Assembly (NCBI GenBank): GCA_019136395.1
Contig: JAGVUH010000573.1
Coordinates: 1 to 6,572 of the forward strand
DNA: 6,572 nucleotides
Reading direction: 5' to 3'
Origin: Gammaproteobacteria bacterium
Lineage (GTDB): Bacteria; Pseudomonadota; Gammaproteobacteria; Chromatiales; Chromatiaceae
Part shown: positions 1 to 5,634 of the stretch, piece after piece
Position numbering within the stretch: position 1 is the first letter of the stretch
Layout: the number at the start of each line of letters is the position of its first letter
Notes under the pieces: generated by a model
What the model was told of the DNA's origin: nothing
Database searches by the model: none
What the model saw: the letters and a program-made list of their open reading frames with translations, nothing else
Made by a program: the position numbers and the translations under genes

Positions 1-316
1 TGATTTCCCGCCGGGCCCAGGCGGCGATCTCCACCCGGACCGAGGTGGTGCCCCGGCGCTGGACCCGGGCGTAGATCTCCACCAGATCGCCCACCGCGAC
101 CGGCGAGACGAAACGGAATTCGTTGACGGCGACGGTCACGACCCGCCCGGCCGCGGCCTGGACCGCGACCGTCGCCCCGGCGATGTCCGCCTGGGACATC
201 AGCCAACCGCCAAAGATGTCACCCGCGGCATTGGTGTCGGCGGGCATGGCCATGACCCGGATGGCCAGGCGCCATTTGCTGGGATCGGTTTCGTCAAAGA
301 GGTGGGGATCGATCAT
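1..316 (-). CDS. yciA: Acyl-CoA thioesterase, YciA type (3' end outside window)
   Basis: Hotdog-fold thioesterase that hydrolyses acyl-CoA esters to free acid and CoA in the cytoplasm. I translated the complement from the ATG at 316 and it reads 105 codons to the window edge without a stop. The family signature is plain: MAMPADTN at residues 22-29, GDIFGGWLMSQ at 32-42 and the presumed catalytic Asp at 44 in SQADIAG. GRVVTVAVNEF follows, then PVAVGD and the RRGTTSVRVEI strand, all matching E. coli YciA closely. The usual length is about 130-160 residues, so roughly the last quarter is missing off the left edge. The N-terminus is about five residues longer than in E. coli YciA. No strong Shine-Dalgarno is visible before the ATG. 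It is transcribed divergently from the ampG-like gene, 120 nt away. The family call is very secure; the natural substrate is unknown. Confidence 0.93.
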   Translation of the reverse strand, partial: MIDPHLFDETDPSKWRLAIRVMAMPADTNAAGDIFGGWLMSQADIAGATVAVQAAAGRVVTVAVNEFRFVSPVAVGDLVEIYARVQRRGTTSVRVEIAAWARREI

Positions 317-436
317 GGCTTGGGGTTCTGCCTGGGGCGGAGGATGGGCGAATGGTAAACTTTTTCCGGGCAGTCTGCGGTTTCCGGCTGAGGTCTGCCA
401 GGCTTCCTGTGTTTTACCTGCCGGGGACGAGCGCCC
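317..436. other. Divergent intergenic spacer between yciA and the ampG-like gene
   Basis: These 120 nt separate two divergently transcribed genes and should carry both promoters. A locally less GC-rich patch (GGTAAACTTTTT, around 354-365) is the best candidate for a promoter -10 area, but I cannot find a convincing paired -35 box on either strand. GGGGACGAG at 423-431 precedes the rightward ATG at 437 and probably acts as its ribosome binding site. Confidence 0.4.
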
Positions 437-1921
437 ATGTCGAGTACGGATTCCGCGGTCACCGCCAATACCTCCTGGGGAGCCGCCCTGCGGGCCTTCC
501 TGGACTCGCGGGTCATCGCCATGTTTTTCCTGGGCTTTTCGGCCGGGATTCCGCTGCTGCTGATTTTTTCCTCCCTGTCGCTGTGGCTGCGCGAGGCCGG
601 GGTGGACCGGGGGGCGGTGACCTTCTTCAGTTGGGCGGCCCTGGGGTATTCCTTCAAGTTCGTCTGGGCGCCCCTGGTCGATCATGTCCCCTGGCCCTTC
701 CTGACCCGCTGGCTGGGGCGCCGCCGGGCCTGGTTGCTGGTGGCGCAACTGGCCATCCTCACGGCCATTCTGTTGATGGCGGCCATCGACCCGGCCCAGG
801 GCGGCGCCAGCCTGACGTACATGGCCCTGGCGGCGGTGCTGCTGGGGTTTGCGGCGGCGACCCAGGACATCGTCATCGATGCCTATCGCATCGAGGCGGC
901 GGAGACCAGCCTCCAGGCGCTGATGTCGGCCACCTATATCGCCGGTTATCGAGTGGGGATGGTGGTCTCCGGGGCCGGGGCCCTGTTCCTGGCTGCCGCC
1001 CTGGGCACGACGGCGGAGCACTATGTCTACGAGGCCTGGCGCTGGACCTACGTCGCCATGGCCGGGACCCTGGGGGTGGGCATCCTCACCACCCTGCTGA
1101 TCCGGGAACCGGCGGGCCGGCGAGCGGCGAGCCGTCGTCACGGGGGCTGGGACTATTTCCGGCTGCTGCTCGTCTTCGCTGGCGGGGTCGGTGCCTTCGT
1201 CGGGGCCTTTTTCCTCAGTGCCGACGCCTTCGCCGCCGGGCGGACGGCGGCAGGGGAGGGGCCGCTGATCGGCTTTGTCTTCGAGGCCCTGCACTTCCTG
1301 CTGGCGATCCTGGCCGCGGGCCTCACTGGCTGGCTGCTGGTCCGGCTCAAGCTGGTTGACCCGGATATGGCCCGGGAGCTCTGGGTGGCCCCGGTGCTGG
1401 ACTTCTTCGCCCGCTACGGGGTTCGCACCGCCCTGCTGCTCCTGGCCCTGATCGGTCTCTACCGGATTTCCGACGTGGTGCTGGGGGTCATCGCCAACGT
1501 CTTCTATCAGGACCTGGGTTTTACCAAGACCCAGATCGCCACCGCGGTCAAGACCTTTGGCGTGGTCGTGAGCATTGCCGGGGGCCTGCTGGGGGGGCTC
1601 ATGGCGGCCCGTTACGGGGTCATGCGCATCCTCATGCTGGGTGCCGTCCTGTCGGCGGCGACCAATCTGGTCTTTGTCTGGCTGGCCTGGGCGGGTAACG
1701 ACGCGGCCATCCTCTACCTGGCGGTGGGCGCGGACAACCTGGCGGCGGGGCTGGCGAGCGCCGCCTTCGTCGCCTTTCTCTCCAGCCTGACCAGCGTCGC
1801 CTTCACCGCCGTCAGGGGGCGGCGGATGCCTGAGGTGTCCGCCCCGCCAACGGGCAGGGGCAACGGGCAGGGCAACGGAGAGGGATTGCCGATAAAATGG
1901 GCCAATCCGCCCATCCGATAA
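437..1921 (+). CDS. ampG: AmpG-type MFS permease with an aberrant, truncated C-terminus
   Basis: Inner-membrane transporter of the AmpG family. Known members import anhydromuropeptides for cell-wall recycling, which can influence beta-lactamase induction. Family features: GFSAGIPLLL at 33-42, FKFVWAPLVD at 73-82, GRRR at 94-97, QDIVIDAYR at 143-151 and GYRVGM at 170-175. A two-helix insert at about 240-305 is one I recall from other proteobacterial AmpG homologues. DFFARYG restarts the second half, followed by NVFYQDLGF and DNLAAGLASAAFVAFLSSL. Homology ends at FTA (residue 458). E. coli AmpG continues there with TQFALLSAL and further helices. Here 36 hydrophilic, Gly/Arg/Pro-rich residues (tail GRGNGQGNGEG) follow to a TAA at 1919, encoded by a hairpin and G-rich repeats. 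Transport function is therefore doubtful. Start: ATG 437, preceded by GGGGACGAG. The family call is solid; intactness is not. Confidence 0.85.
   Translation: MSSTDSAVTANTSWGAALRAFLDSRVIAMFFLGFSAGIPLLLIFSSLSLWLREAGVDRGAVTFFSWAALGYSFKFVWAPLVDHVPWPFLTRWLGRRRAWLLVAQLAILTAILLMAAIDPAQGGASLTYMALAAVLLGFAAATQDIVIDAYRIEAAETSLQALMSATYIAGYRVGMVVSGAGALFLAAALGTTAEHYVYEAWRWTYVAMAGTLGVGILTTLLIREPAGRRAASRRHGGWDYFRLLLVFAGGVGAFVGAFFLSADAFAAGRTAAGEGPLIGFVFEALHFLLAILAAGLTGWLLVRLKLVDPDMARELWVAPVLDFFARYGVRTALLLLALIGLYRISDVVLGVIANVFYQDLGFTKTQIATAVKTFGVVVSIAGGLLGGLMAARYGVMRILMLGAVLSAATNLVFVWLAWAGNDAAILYLAVGADNLAAGLASAAFVAFLSSLTSVAFTAVRGRRMPEVSAPPTGRGNGQGNGEGLPIKWANPPIR
1815..1848. repeat. REP-like hairpin at the ampG breakpoint
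   Basis: An imperfect palindrome folds around the loop TGA at 1831-1833. The arms are 1818-1830 and 1834-1845, giving 12 base pairs with two wobble pairs and one bulged C at 1820. After a mismatch, two more pairs (1815-1816 with 1847-1848) extend it. It begins four nucleotides after the last ampG-homologous codon. The size, GC content and short loop resemble bacterial repetitive extragenic palindromes. Whether it recurs elsewhere in the genome cannot be seen here. Confidence 0.55.
1848..1884 (+). repeat. Three G-rich tandem units of 12-13 nt
   Basis: Three head-to-tail copies: CAACGGGCAGGGG (1848-1860), CAACGGGCAGGG (1861-1872) and a diverged CAACGGAGAGGG (1873-1884, two mismatches to the second unit). 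They lie within the reading frame of the ampG-like gene and encode its Gly-rich tail. The first two units contain a canonical four-run G-quadruplex motif at 1852-1872. Confidence 0.75.
1897..1914. other. Perfect short inverted repeat at the ampG end
   Basis: ATGGGC (1897-1902) and GCCCAT (1909-1914) are a perfect 6-bp inverted repeat around a 6-nt spacer. It sits just before the TAA at 1919 and the AT-rich stretch GATAATTAAAT (1917-1927). It could be a weak transcript-end hairpin or an operator-like dyad upstream of sdhC. No T-run follows on the plus strand, so intrinsic termination is not supported. Confidence 0.3.
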
Positions 1922-2071
1922 TTAAATCGGGATTGCTGCGCCGCATCAAATGTGCGATTGTTACAAGGCCTATCGAATCGCGAGGTTGTGGTGGGGCGGA
2001 GTGGTGTTAGCCCTCAGCAGGCCCCGATGGGGTGTTTTTTGCCCCGGGATTGCGTTGAAAACCGGAAAGTG
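1922..2071 (+). promoter_or_regulatory. sdhCDAB upstream/leader region with competing hairpins
   Basis: These 150 nt precede the first sdh gene and should hold its promoter. Two structures share one arm: CCCC (2022-2025) can pair with GGGG (2029-2032) immediately ahead of a T6 run at 2035-2040, or the same GGGG can pair with CCCC at 2042-2045 across that T-run. This arrangement resembles a terminator/antiterminator pair, although the stems are only 4-5 bp. Just upstream, GATAATTAAAT (1917-1927) is close to the E. coli ArcA core GTTAATTAA (8 of 9 positions), and ArcA is known to repress sdh in E. coli. I could not identify a convincing sigma-70 -35/-10 pair. Function is inference only. Confidence 0.35.
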
Positions 2072-2455
2072 ATGATGATTACCACCCAAAAAAGACCTTT
2101 CTTTTTAAACCTGCTGGTCATCCGGCTCCCGGTGGCGGGGGTCATGTCCATCGGTCACCGTATCAGTGGCGTCGCCATGGTCGCCACCCTGCCGTACTTC
2201 GTCTATCTGCTGGCCCTGTCGGTCGCCGGACCAGCGGGCTTCGAGGCGGCGGCGCAACTCGTCGCGGGTTGGCTGTTCAAGGCCTTTCTGTTCCTGTTCC
2301 TCTGGGCGCTGATGCATCACTTCCTGGCGGGTATCCGCTACCTGATGCTGGACATCGACATCGGTATCGAGAAGCCGGTCTACCGGCAGACGGCCTGGGC
2401 CGTCCTCGTCGCCGCGCCCGTTCTCGCCCTCATCCTCCTGGGAGCACTGTCATGA
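2072..2455 (+). CDS. sdhC: Succinate dehydrogenase cytochrome b556 subunit SdhC
   Basis: Membrane anchor of respiratory complex II. With SdhD it holds SdhA/SdhB on the inner membrane and contributes to the ubiquinone site and heme b. The product has 127 residues, usual for the family. RPFFLNLLVIRLPVAGVMS leads into HRISG (29-33); the Ser and Arg of this motif line the quinone site in E. coli. HHFLAGIR (82-89) aligns H83 with the E. coli heme-ligating His of HVVVGIR. Three membrane segments fall at about 34-52, 63-84 and 108-126. GGAAAG at 2064-2069 is the ribosome binding site. It suits ATG 2075 as well as ATG 2072, so the N-terminus is uncertain by one Met. The frame stays open upstream to about 1952, but that stretch has no family similarity. 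The stop overlaps the sdhD start (ATGA at 2452), implying translational coupling. First gene of the operon. Confidence 0.95.
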   Translation: MMITTQKRPFFLNLLVIRLPVAGVMSIGHRISGVAMVATLPYFVYLLALSVAGPAGFEAAAQLVAGWLFKAFLFLFLWALMHHFLAGIRYLMLDIDIGIEKPVYRQTAWAVLVAAPVLALILLGALS

Positions 2456-2778
2456 GTCGCCAAGCCTCGGGATTTCGAGCCTGGGTCTACCAGCGCGTCA
2501 CCGCCGTCCTCCTGCTGTTGTTCTTCGTCTATCTCCTGTTGACCCTCTCCTTCGCCCCACCCGCTGATTTCGTGGCCTGGGTGGAATGGTTGAGCCAGCC
2601 CCTGGTGCGCATCGGCCTGCTGATCTTCGTCGGCGCCCTGTTGCTCCACTCCTGGGTCGGCGTGCGCGATGCCATCATCGACTACGTGCATCCCCTGGGC
2701 CTGCGCGTCGCGGCCCTGACCCTGTTGGCCCTCTGGCTCATCGGCACCGGTCTCTGGGTCCTGACCATCCTCGGCTGA
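2452..2778 (+). CDS. sdhD: Succinate dehydrogenase membrane anchor subunit SdhD
   Basis: Second membrane anchor of complex II, pairing with SdhC around heme b and the quinone pocket. It has 108 residues, a normal length, with three hydrophobic helices at about 17-34, 51-70 and 84-107. The family signature is LHSWVGVRDAIIDYV. H66 matches the E. coli SdhD heme-ligating His71, and D77/Y78 sit at the same spacing as E. coli D82/Y83, where the Tyr contacts ubiquinone. An N-terminal WVYQRVTAVLL segment is also typical. The start ATG at 2452 overlaps the sdhC stop by 4 nt. The same frame is open further upstream inside sdhC, but that part is a shadow with no anchor similarity. sdhA begins 113 nt downstream, a wider gap than the other operon junctions. 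Confidence 0.95.
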   Translation: MSRQASGFRAWVYQRVTAVLLLLFFVYLLLTLSFAPPADFVAWVEWLSQPLVRIGLLIFVGALLLHSWVGVRDAIIDYVHPLGLRVAALTLLALWLIGTGLWVLTILG

Positions 2779-2891
2779 GGTAGCGGGCCTTCGGCCATCC
2801 CTCTGCTCCCTGAATCTGACCAGGAACTGGCCCTCATCCGACCCGGGTGCATCGGCAACCGGCCTCGGCGAGAACTGCTTTCGAGAACACC
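2779..2891 (+). other. sdhD-sdhA intercistronic gap
   Basis: This is a 113-nt non-coding gap inside an otherwise tight operon. It contains a small perfect hairpin, GGCC-TTC-GGCC (2786-2796), just after the sdhD stop, with no T-run. The sdhA frame is open back to a GTG at 2847, but the 15 extra residues have no similarity to the SdhA N-terminus. The ribosome binding site for sdhA is weak (CGAGAACACC before ATG 2892). Confidence 0.5.
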
Positions 2892-4652
2892 ATGTCACTG
2901 AATAGAAGAAATTTTGACGCCCTCATCATCGGCGCCGGCGGCGCCGGGCTGAACGCGGCGATCCAGTTGGCCAACGCCGAGCTGCGCGTGGCCGTGGTCT
3001 CCAAGGTCTTCCCGACCCGCTCCCACACCGTCGCCGCCCAGGGTGGCGTCAACGCCGCCCTGGCCAACGTCCTGCCGGACAACTGGCACTGGCACATGTT
3101 CGACACCGTCAAGGGCTCGGACTACCTGGGCGACCAGGACGCCATCGAGTTCATGTGCCGCGAGGCCATCCCCACCGTCTACGAGCTGGAGCACAACGGT
3201 GTGCCCTTCTCCCGCCTGGACAACGGCAAGATCTACCAGCGGCCCTTCGGCGGCCAGAGCCAGAACTTCGGCGGCGATCAGGCCGCCCGCACCTGCGCCG
3301 CGGCGGACCGCACCGGTCACGCCATCCTCCACACCCTTTATCAACAGAACCTGCGCGCCAAGACCCACTTCTTTGACGAGTTCTTCGCCATCGACCTGGT
3401 CAAGGACGCCGAGGGCGTGGTCTGCGGCGCCCTGGTCCTGGAGATCGAGACCGGCGAGCCCCTGCTCATCGAGGCCAAGTGCACCCTGCTGGCCACCGGC
3501 GGTTGTGGCCAGGTCTTCCGCACCACCTCCAACGCCCACATCAACACCGGCGACGGCATGGCCATGGCCCTGCGCGCCGGCGTGCCCCTGATGGACATGG
3601 AGTTCTACCAATTCCACCCCACCGGTATCGCCGGCAAGGGCATGCTCATCACCGAGGGCGTGCGCGGCGAGGGCGGTTATCTGCTCAACGGCCGTGGCGA
3701 GCGCTTCATGGAGCGCTACGCCCCCAAGGCCAAGGACCTGGCCAGCCGCGACGTCGTAGCCCGCTCCATCGTCACCGAGGTCAAGGAAGGGCGGGGCGCC
3801 GGGCCCAAGGGTGACCACGTCCTGCTCAAGCTGGACCACCTGGGCGAGAGCGTCATCGCCAAGCGCCTGCCGGGCATTCGCGAGAGCGCCAAGATCTTCG
3901 CTGGCGTCGACCCGGTGGTAGAGCCCATTCCGGTCTTCCCCACCGCCCACTATGTGATGGGTGGCATCCCCACCGACCGCTTCGGCCGCGTCGTCATGCC
4001 GGCCGGCAGCGGCGAGGAGGCCATGCCCGGGCTCTACGCCGCGGGTGAATGCGCCTGCGCCTCGGTCCACGGCGCCAACCGGCTGGGGGGCAACTCCCTG
4101 CTCGACATCCTGGTGTTCGGCCGCCTGGCGGGTAAGAACATCATCGACTACGTCAAGGACAACCCCTTCCACCGCGACATCGACCCCTCCAGCCTGGATT
4201 ATGCGATGGGGCGCCTCAAGCGCTGGGACCAGCACGGCAAGGGCCCGAGCGTCCACGAGACCCGCGAAAAGCTGACCCGCTGCATGGAGGATCACGCCGG
4301 CGTCTTCCGCACCGAGGAGATCATGGCCGAGGGCTTGGAGAAGATGAAGGAGATCCGTGCCGAGATGCCCGACGTGCGCCTCACCGACCACTCCAAGGTC
4401 TTCAATACCGCGCGCATCGAGGCCCTGGAACTGGAGAACCTCCTCGATGTCGGCATGGCCCTGGCCGCCTCCGCCCTCTATCGTCAGGAAAGCCGCGGCG
4501 CCCATTCCCGTCCCGACTACCCCAAGCGCGACGACGTCAACTGGCTGAAGCATACCCTCTACTTCCTGGAGGGTGATCGTCTCGACTACAAGCCGGTGCG
4601 CACCAAGCCGCTGACCGTCGAGAGCTTCCCGCCCAAAGAGCGCGTCTACTGA
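2892..4652 (+). CDS. sdhA: Succinate dehydrogenase flavoprotein subunit SdhA
   Basis: Catalytic subunit of complex II; oxidises succinate to fumarate in the TCA cycle and passes electrons through covalent FAD to SdhB. The product has 586 residues, and numbering is identical to E. coli SdhA up to about residue 300. GAGGAG (14-19) binds the FAD ADP moiety. SHTVAAQGG carries H45, the covalent FAD attachment site. QFHPTG contains H242, TEG contains T254/E255 and SRD contains the catalytic R286. H353 (PTAHYVMGG) and R397 (HGANRLGGNSLLD) match E. coli H354 and R399, and E386 in GEC matches the FAD-binding Glu. All expected active-site residues are present, so it should be active. ATG 2892 is chosen because MSLNRRNFDALIIG aligns with the E. 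coli N-terminus; an in-frame GTG at 2847 is less likely. sdhB follows 22 nt after the stop. A full-length antisense open frame is a GC-composition artefact. Confidence 0.98.
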   Translation: MSLNRRNFDALIIGAGGAGLNAAIQLANAELRVAVVSKVFPTRSHTVAAQGGVNAALANVLPDNWHWHMFDTVKGSDYLGDQDAIEFMCREAIPTVYELEHNGVPFSRLDNGKIYQRPFGGQSQNFGGDQAARTCAAADRTGHAILHTLYQQNLRAKTHFFDEFFAIDLVKDAEGVVCGALVLEIETGEPLLIEAKCTLLATGGCGQVFRTTSNAHINTGDGMAMALRAGVPLMDMEFYQFHPTGIAGKGMLITEGVRGEGGYLLNGRGERFMERYAPKAKDLASRDVVARSIVTEVKEGRGAGPKGDHVLLKLDHLGESVIAKRLPGIRESAKIFAGVDPVVEPIPVFPTAHYVMGGIPTDRFGRVVMPAGSGEEAMPGLYAAGECACASVHGANRLGGNSLLDILVFGRLAGKNIIDYVKDNPFHRDIDPSSLDYAMGRLKRWDQHGKGPSVHETREKLTRCMEDHAGVFRTEEIMAEGLEKMKEIRAEMPDVRLTDHSKVFNTARIEALELENLLDVGMALAASALYRQESRGAHSRPDYPKRDDVNWLKHTLYFLEGDRLDYKPVRTKPLTVESFPPKERVY

Positions 4653-4660
4653 GCCAGGCC

Positions 4661-4666
4661 GAGGGA
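4661..4666 (+). promoter_or_regulatory. Ribosome binding site of sdhB
   Basis: GAGGGA lies 8 nt before ATG 4675 within the 22-nt sdhA-sdhB gap. It is the clearest Shine-Dalgarno sequence in the operon and fixes the sdhB start. Confidence 0.75.
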
Positions 4667-4674
4667 CGACAACC

Positions 4675-5367
4675 ATGAAATTCCGTGTCTATCGCTACGA
4701 TCCCGAGTCGGGCCAGAAGCCCCGCATGCAGGACTACGACATCGAGACCTTCCGCGGCATGATGCTGCGGGATGCCCTCAAGGCCATCAAGGCCCAGGAC
4801 GAGACCTTCGCCTTCCGCCACTCCTGCGGCGAGGGCGTCTGCGGTTCCGATGGCGTCAACGTCAACGGCACCAACATGCTGGCCTGCGTCACCCCCATCG
4901 CCGACCTCAAGGAACCGGTCGAGGTGCGCCCCTTCCCCGGCCGCCCGGTCATCCGCGACCTGGTGGTGGACATGACCCAGTTCTACGAGCAGTACAAGGC
5001 CATCGAGCCCTGGCTGAAGCGCAAGGAACCCACCCCGGAGCAGGAGATCCTCCAGTCCCCGGCGGAGCGCGACAAGCTGGACGGCCTCTACGAGTGCATC
5101 ATGTGCGGCTGTTGCTCCACCTTCTGCCCCTCCTTCTGGTGGAATCCGGAGAAGTTCCTCGGGCCCCAGGCCCTGCTCTCCGCCTGGCGCTTCCTCGCCG
5201 ACAGCCGCGACCAGGCCAAGGACGAGCGCCTGGACTTCCTGGAAGGGCCTTACAAGCTCTTCCGCTGCCACAGCATCATGAACTGCGTCGAGGTCTGTCC
5301 CAAGGGCCTCAACCCCACCAAGGCCATCGGCCACATCAAGGAATTGATGCTGAAGAACGCGGTTTAG
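4675..5367 (+). CDS. sdhB: Succinate dehydrogenase iron-sulfur subunit SdhB
   Basis: Electron-transfer subunit of complex II, carrying electrons from the FAD of SdhA to quinone at the membrane anchor. It has 230 residues, close to the E. coli 238. The N-terminal ferredoxin domain has SCGEGVCGSDG with C51, C56, D59 and C71 as [2Fe-2S] ligands; the Asp in place of the third Cys is also seen in E. coli (D63). The C-terminal domain has YECIMCGCCSTFCPSFWWNP. C141, C144, C147 and C208 should bind [4Fe-4S], and C151, C198 and C204 the [3Fe-4S] cluster. W156 corresponds to quinone-site W164 of E. coli and H199 to H207. No ligand is missing. The start at 4675 is supported by GAGGGA. It is the last gene of the operon seen here; neither sdhE nor gltA follows within the window. 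Confidence 0.98.
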   Translation: MKFRVYRYDPESGQKPRMQDYDIETFRGMMLRDALKAIKAQDETFAFRHSCGEGVCGSDGVNVNGTNMLACVTPIADLKEPVEVRPFPGRPVIRDLVVDMTQFYEQYKAIEPWLKRKEPTPEQEILQSPAERDKLDGLYECIMCGCCSTFCPSFWWNPEKFLGPQALLSAWRFLADSRDQAKDERLDFLEGPYKLFRCHSIMNCVEVCPKGLNPTKAIGHIKELMLKNAV

Positions 5368-5408
5368 GCCGCTGACGGTCTGAGCCCTTGAGTTAGATTT
5401 CGGCCATC

Positions 5409-5446
5409 GGGAGCCCGGGTGCCGGTCGCCGGCCGCTCGGGTTCCC
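5409..5446 (+). terminator. Large hairpin downstream of the sdh operon
   Basis: A 38-nt inverted repeat pairs 5409-5425 with 5429-5446 around a TCG loop. This gives 17 base pairs with three wobbles and one bulged C at 5433. It starts 41 nt after the sdhB stop, which suits a transcript-end or 3'-stabilising hairpin. No T-tract follows (next bases ACCCCGCG), so classic intrinsic termination is not shown. It may instead be a REP-type element. Confidence 0.45.
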
Positions 5447-5463
5447 ACCCCGCGCGGCCTTGT

Positions 5464-5507
5464 CCATAGCCTTTGGTCGCAATCCTTCGGTTGCGACCCA
5501 GGAATGG
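5464..5507. repeat. Interrupted inverted repeat
   Basis: The inner arms GGTCGCAA (5475-5482) and TTGCGACC (5491-5498) are perfect, with two more C-G pairs inside around a TTC loop and one bulged T at 5483. Outer blocks CCT with AGG and CCAT with ATGG extend the element to 5464-5507 with small internal loops. It is about 17 pairs in total. There is no protein-coding signal and no T-tract. It resembles an intergenic palindromic repeat; copy number is unknown. Confidence 0.6.
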
Positions 5508-5523
5508 GTAGTCAAGGATAAGT

Positions 5524-5541
5524 GGGTCTTCGCTCAGACCC
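5524..5541. repeat. Short perfect inverted repeat
   Basis: GGGTCT (5524-5529) and AGACCC (5536-5541) are perfect 6-bp arms around TCGCTC. It is part of the palindrome cluster after sdhB; on its own it would be unremarkable. Confidence 0.4.
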
Positions 5542-5589
5542 CTCGCGCCCGGGAGGGCTTTGGTAGCGCAAGCCGCTGGTTCTCTTACT

Positions 5590-5626
5590 CCCTCCCCCCT
5601 GGCGGGGGAGGGTTGGGGAGAGGGGG
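5590..5626. repeat. C/G-rich palindrome with G-quadruplex motif
   Basis: CCCTCCCCC (5590-5598) pairs perfectly with GGGGGAGGG (5604-5612) around CTGGC. The right arm runs on into TTGGGGAGAGGGGG, so the plus strand has four G-runs (5604-5608, 5610-5612, 5615-5618, 5622-5626) with loops of 1, 2 and 3 nt. This C-rich/G-rich palindromic layout resembles intergenic repeats I recall from many GC-rich proteobacterial genomes. It abuts the 3' end of the Fic gene remnant at 5635. Confidence 0.6.
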
Positions 5627-5634
5627 CTGAACGG

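Larger units (their letters stand above)
5368..5634. other. Palindrome-rich intergenic region after sdhB
   Basis: This 267-nt convergent spacer lies between the sdhB stop and the end of the Fic gene remnant on the other strand. I see no credible gene in it. It contains at least four separate inverted repeats (5409-5446, 5464-5507, 5524-5541, 5590-5612) and a G-quadruplex motif (5604-5626). Such a block is typical of repeat-laden spacers between convergent genes. Confidence 0.6.

Noticed and set aside
313..657. 114-residue minus-strand frame over the yciA-ampG spacer
   Set aside because: No domain resemblance; it overlaps the start of both real genes.
352..1359. 335-residue plus-strand frame overlapping ampG
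   Set aside because: Gly/Arg/Pro-rich off-frame reading of the ampG-like gene, which itself shows clear family motifs.
2895..4676. 593-residue open frame antisense to sdhA
   Set aside because: It mirrors sdhA codon structure in GC-rich DNA, is rich in Ala/Gly/Val/Asp/Leu with no recognisable domain, and covers a fully conserved gene on the other strand.
4537..5448. 303-residue open frame antisense to sdhB
   Set aside because: Compositional shadow of sdhB with no family motif; it runs across the intact sdhB gene and into the hairpin region.
5590..5612. CRISPR repeat
   Set aside because: Only one copy of each palindrome exists in the region and there is no regular repeat-spacer pattern.
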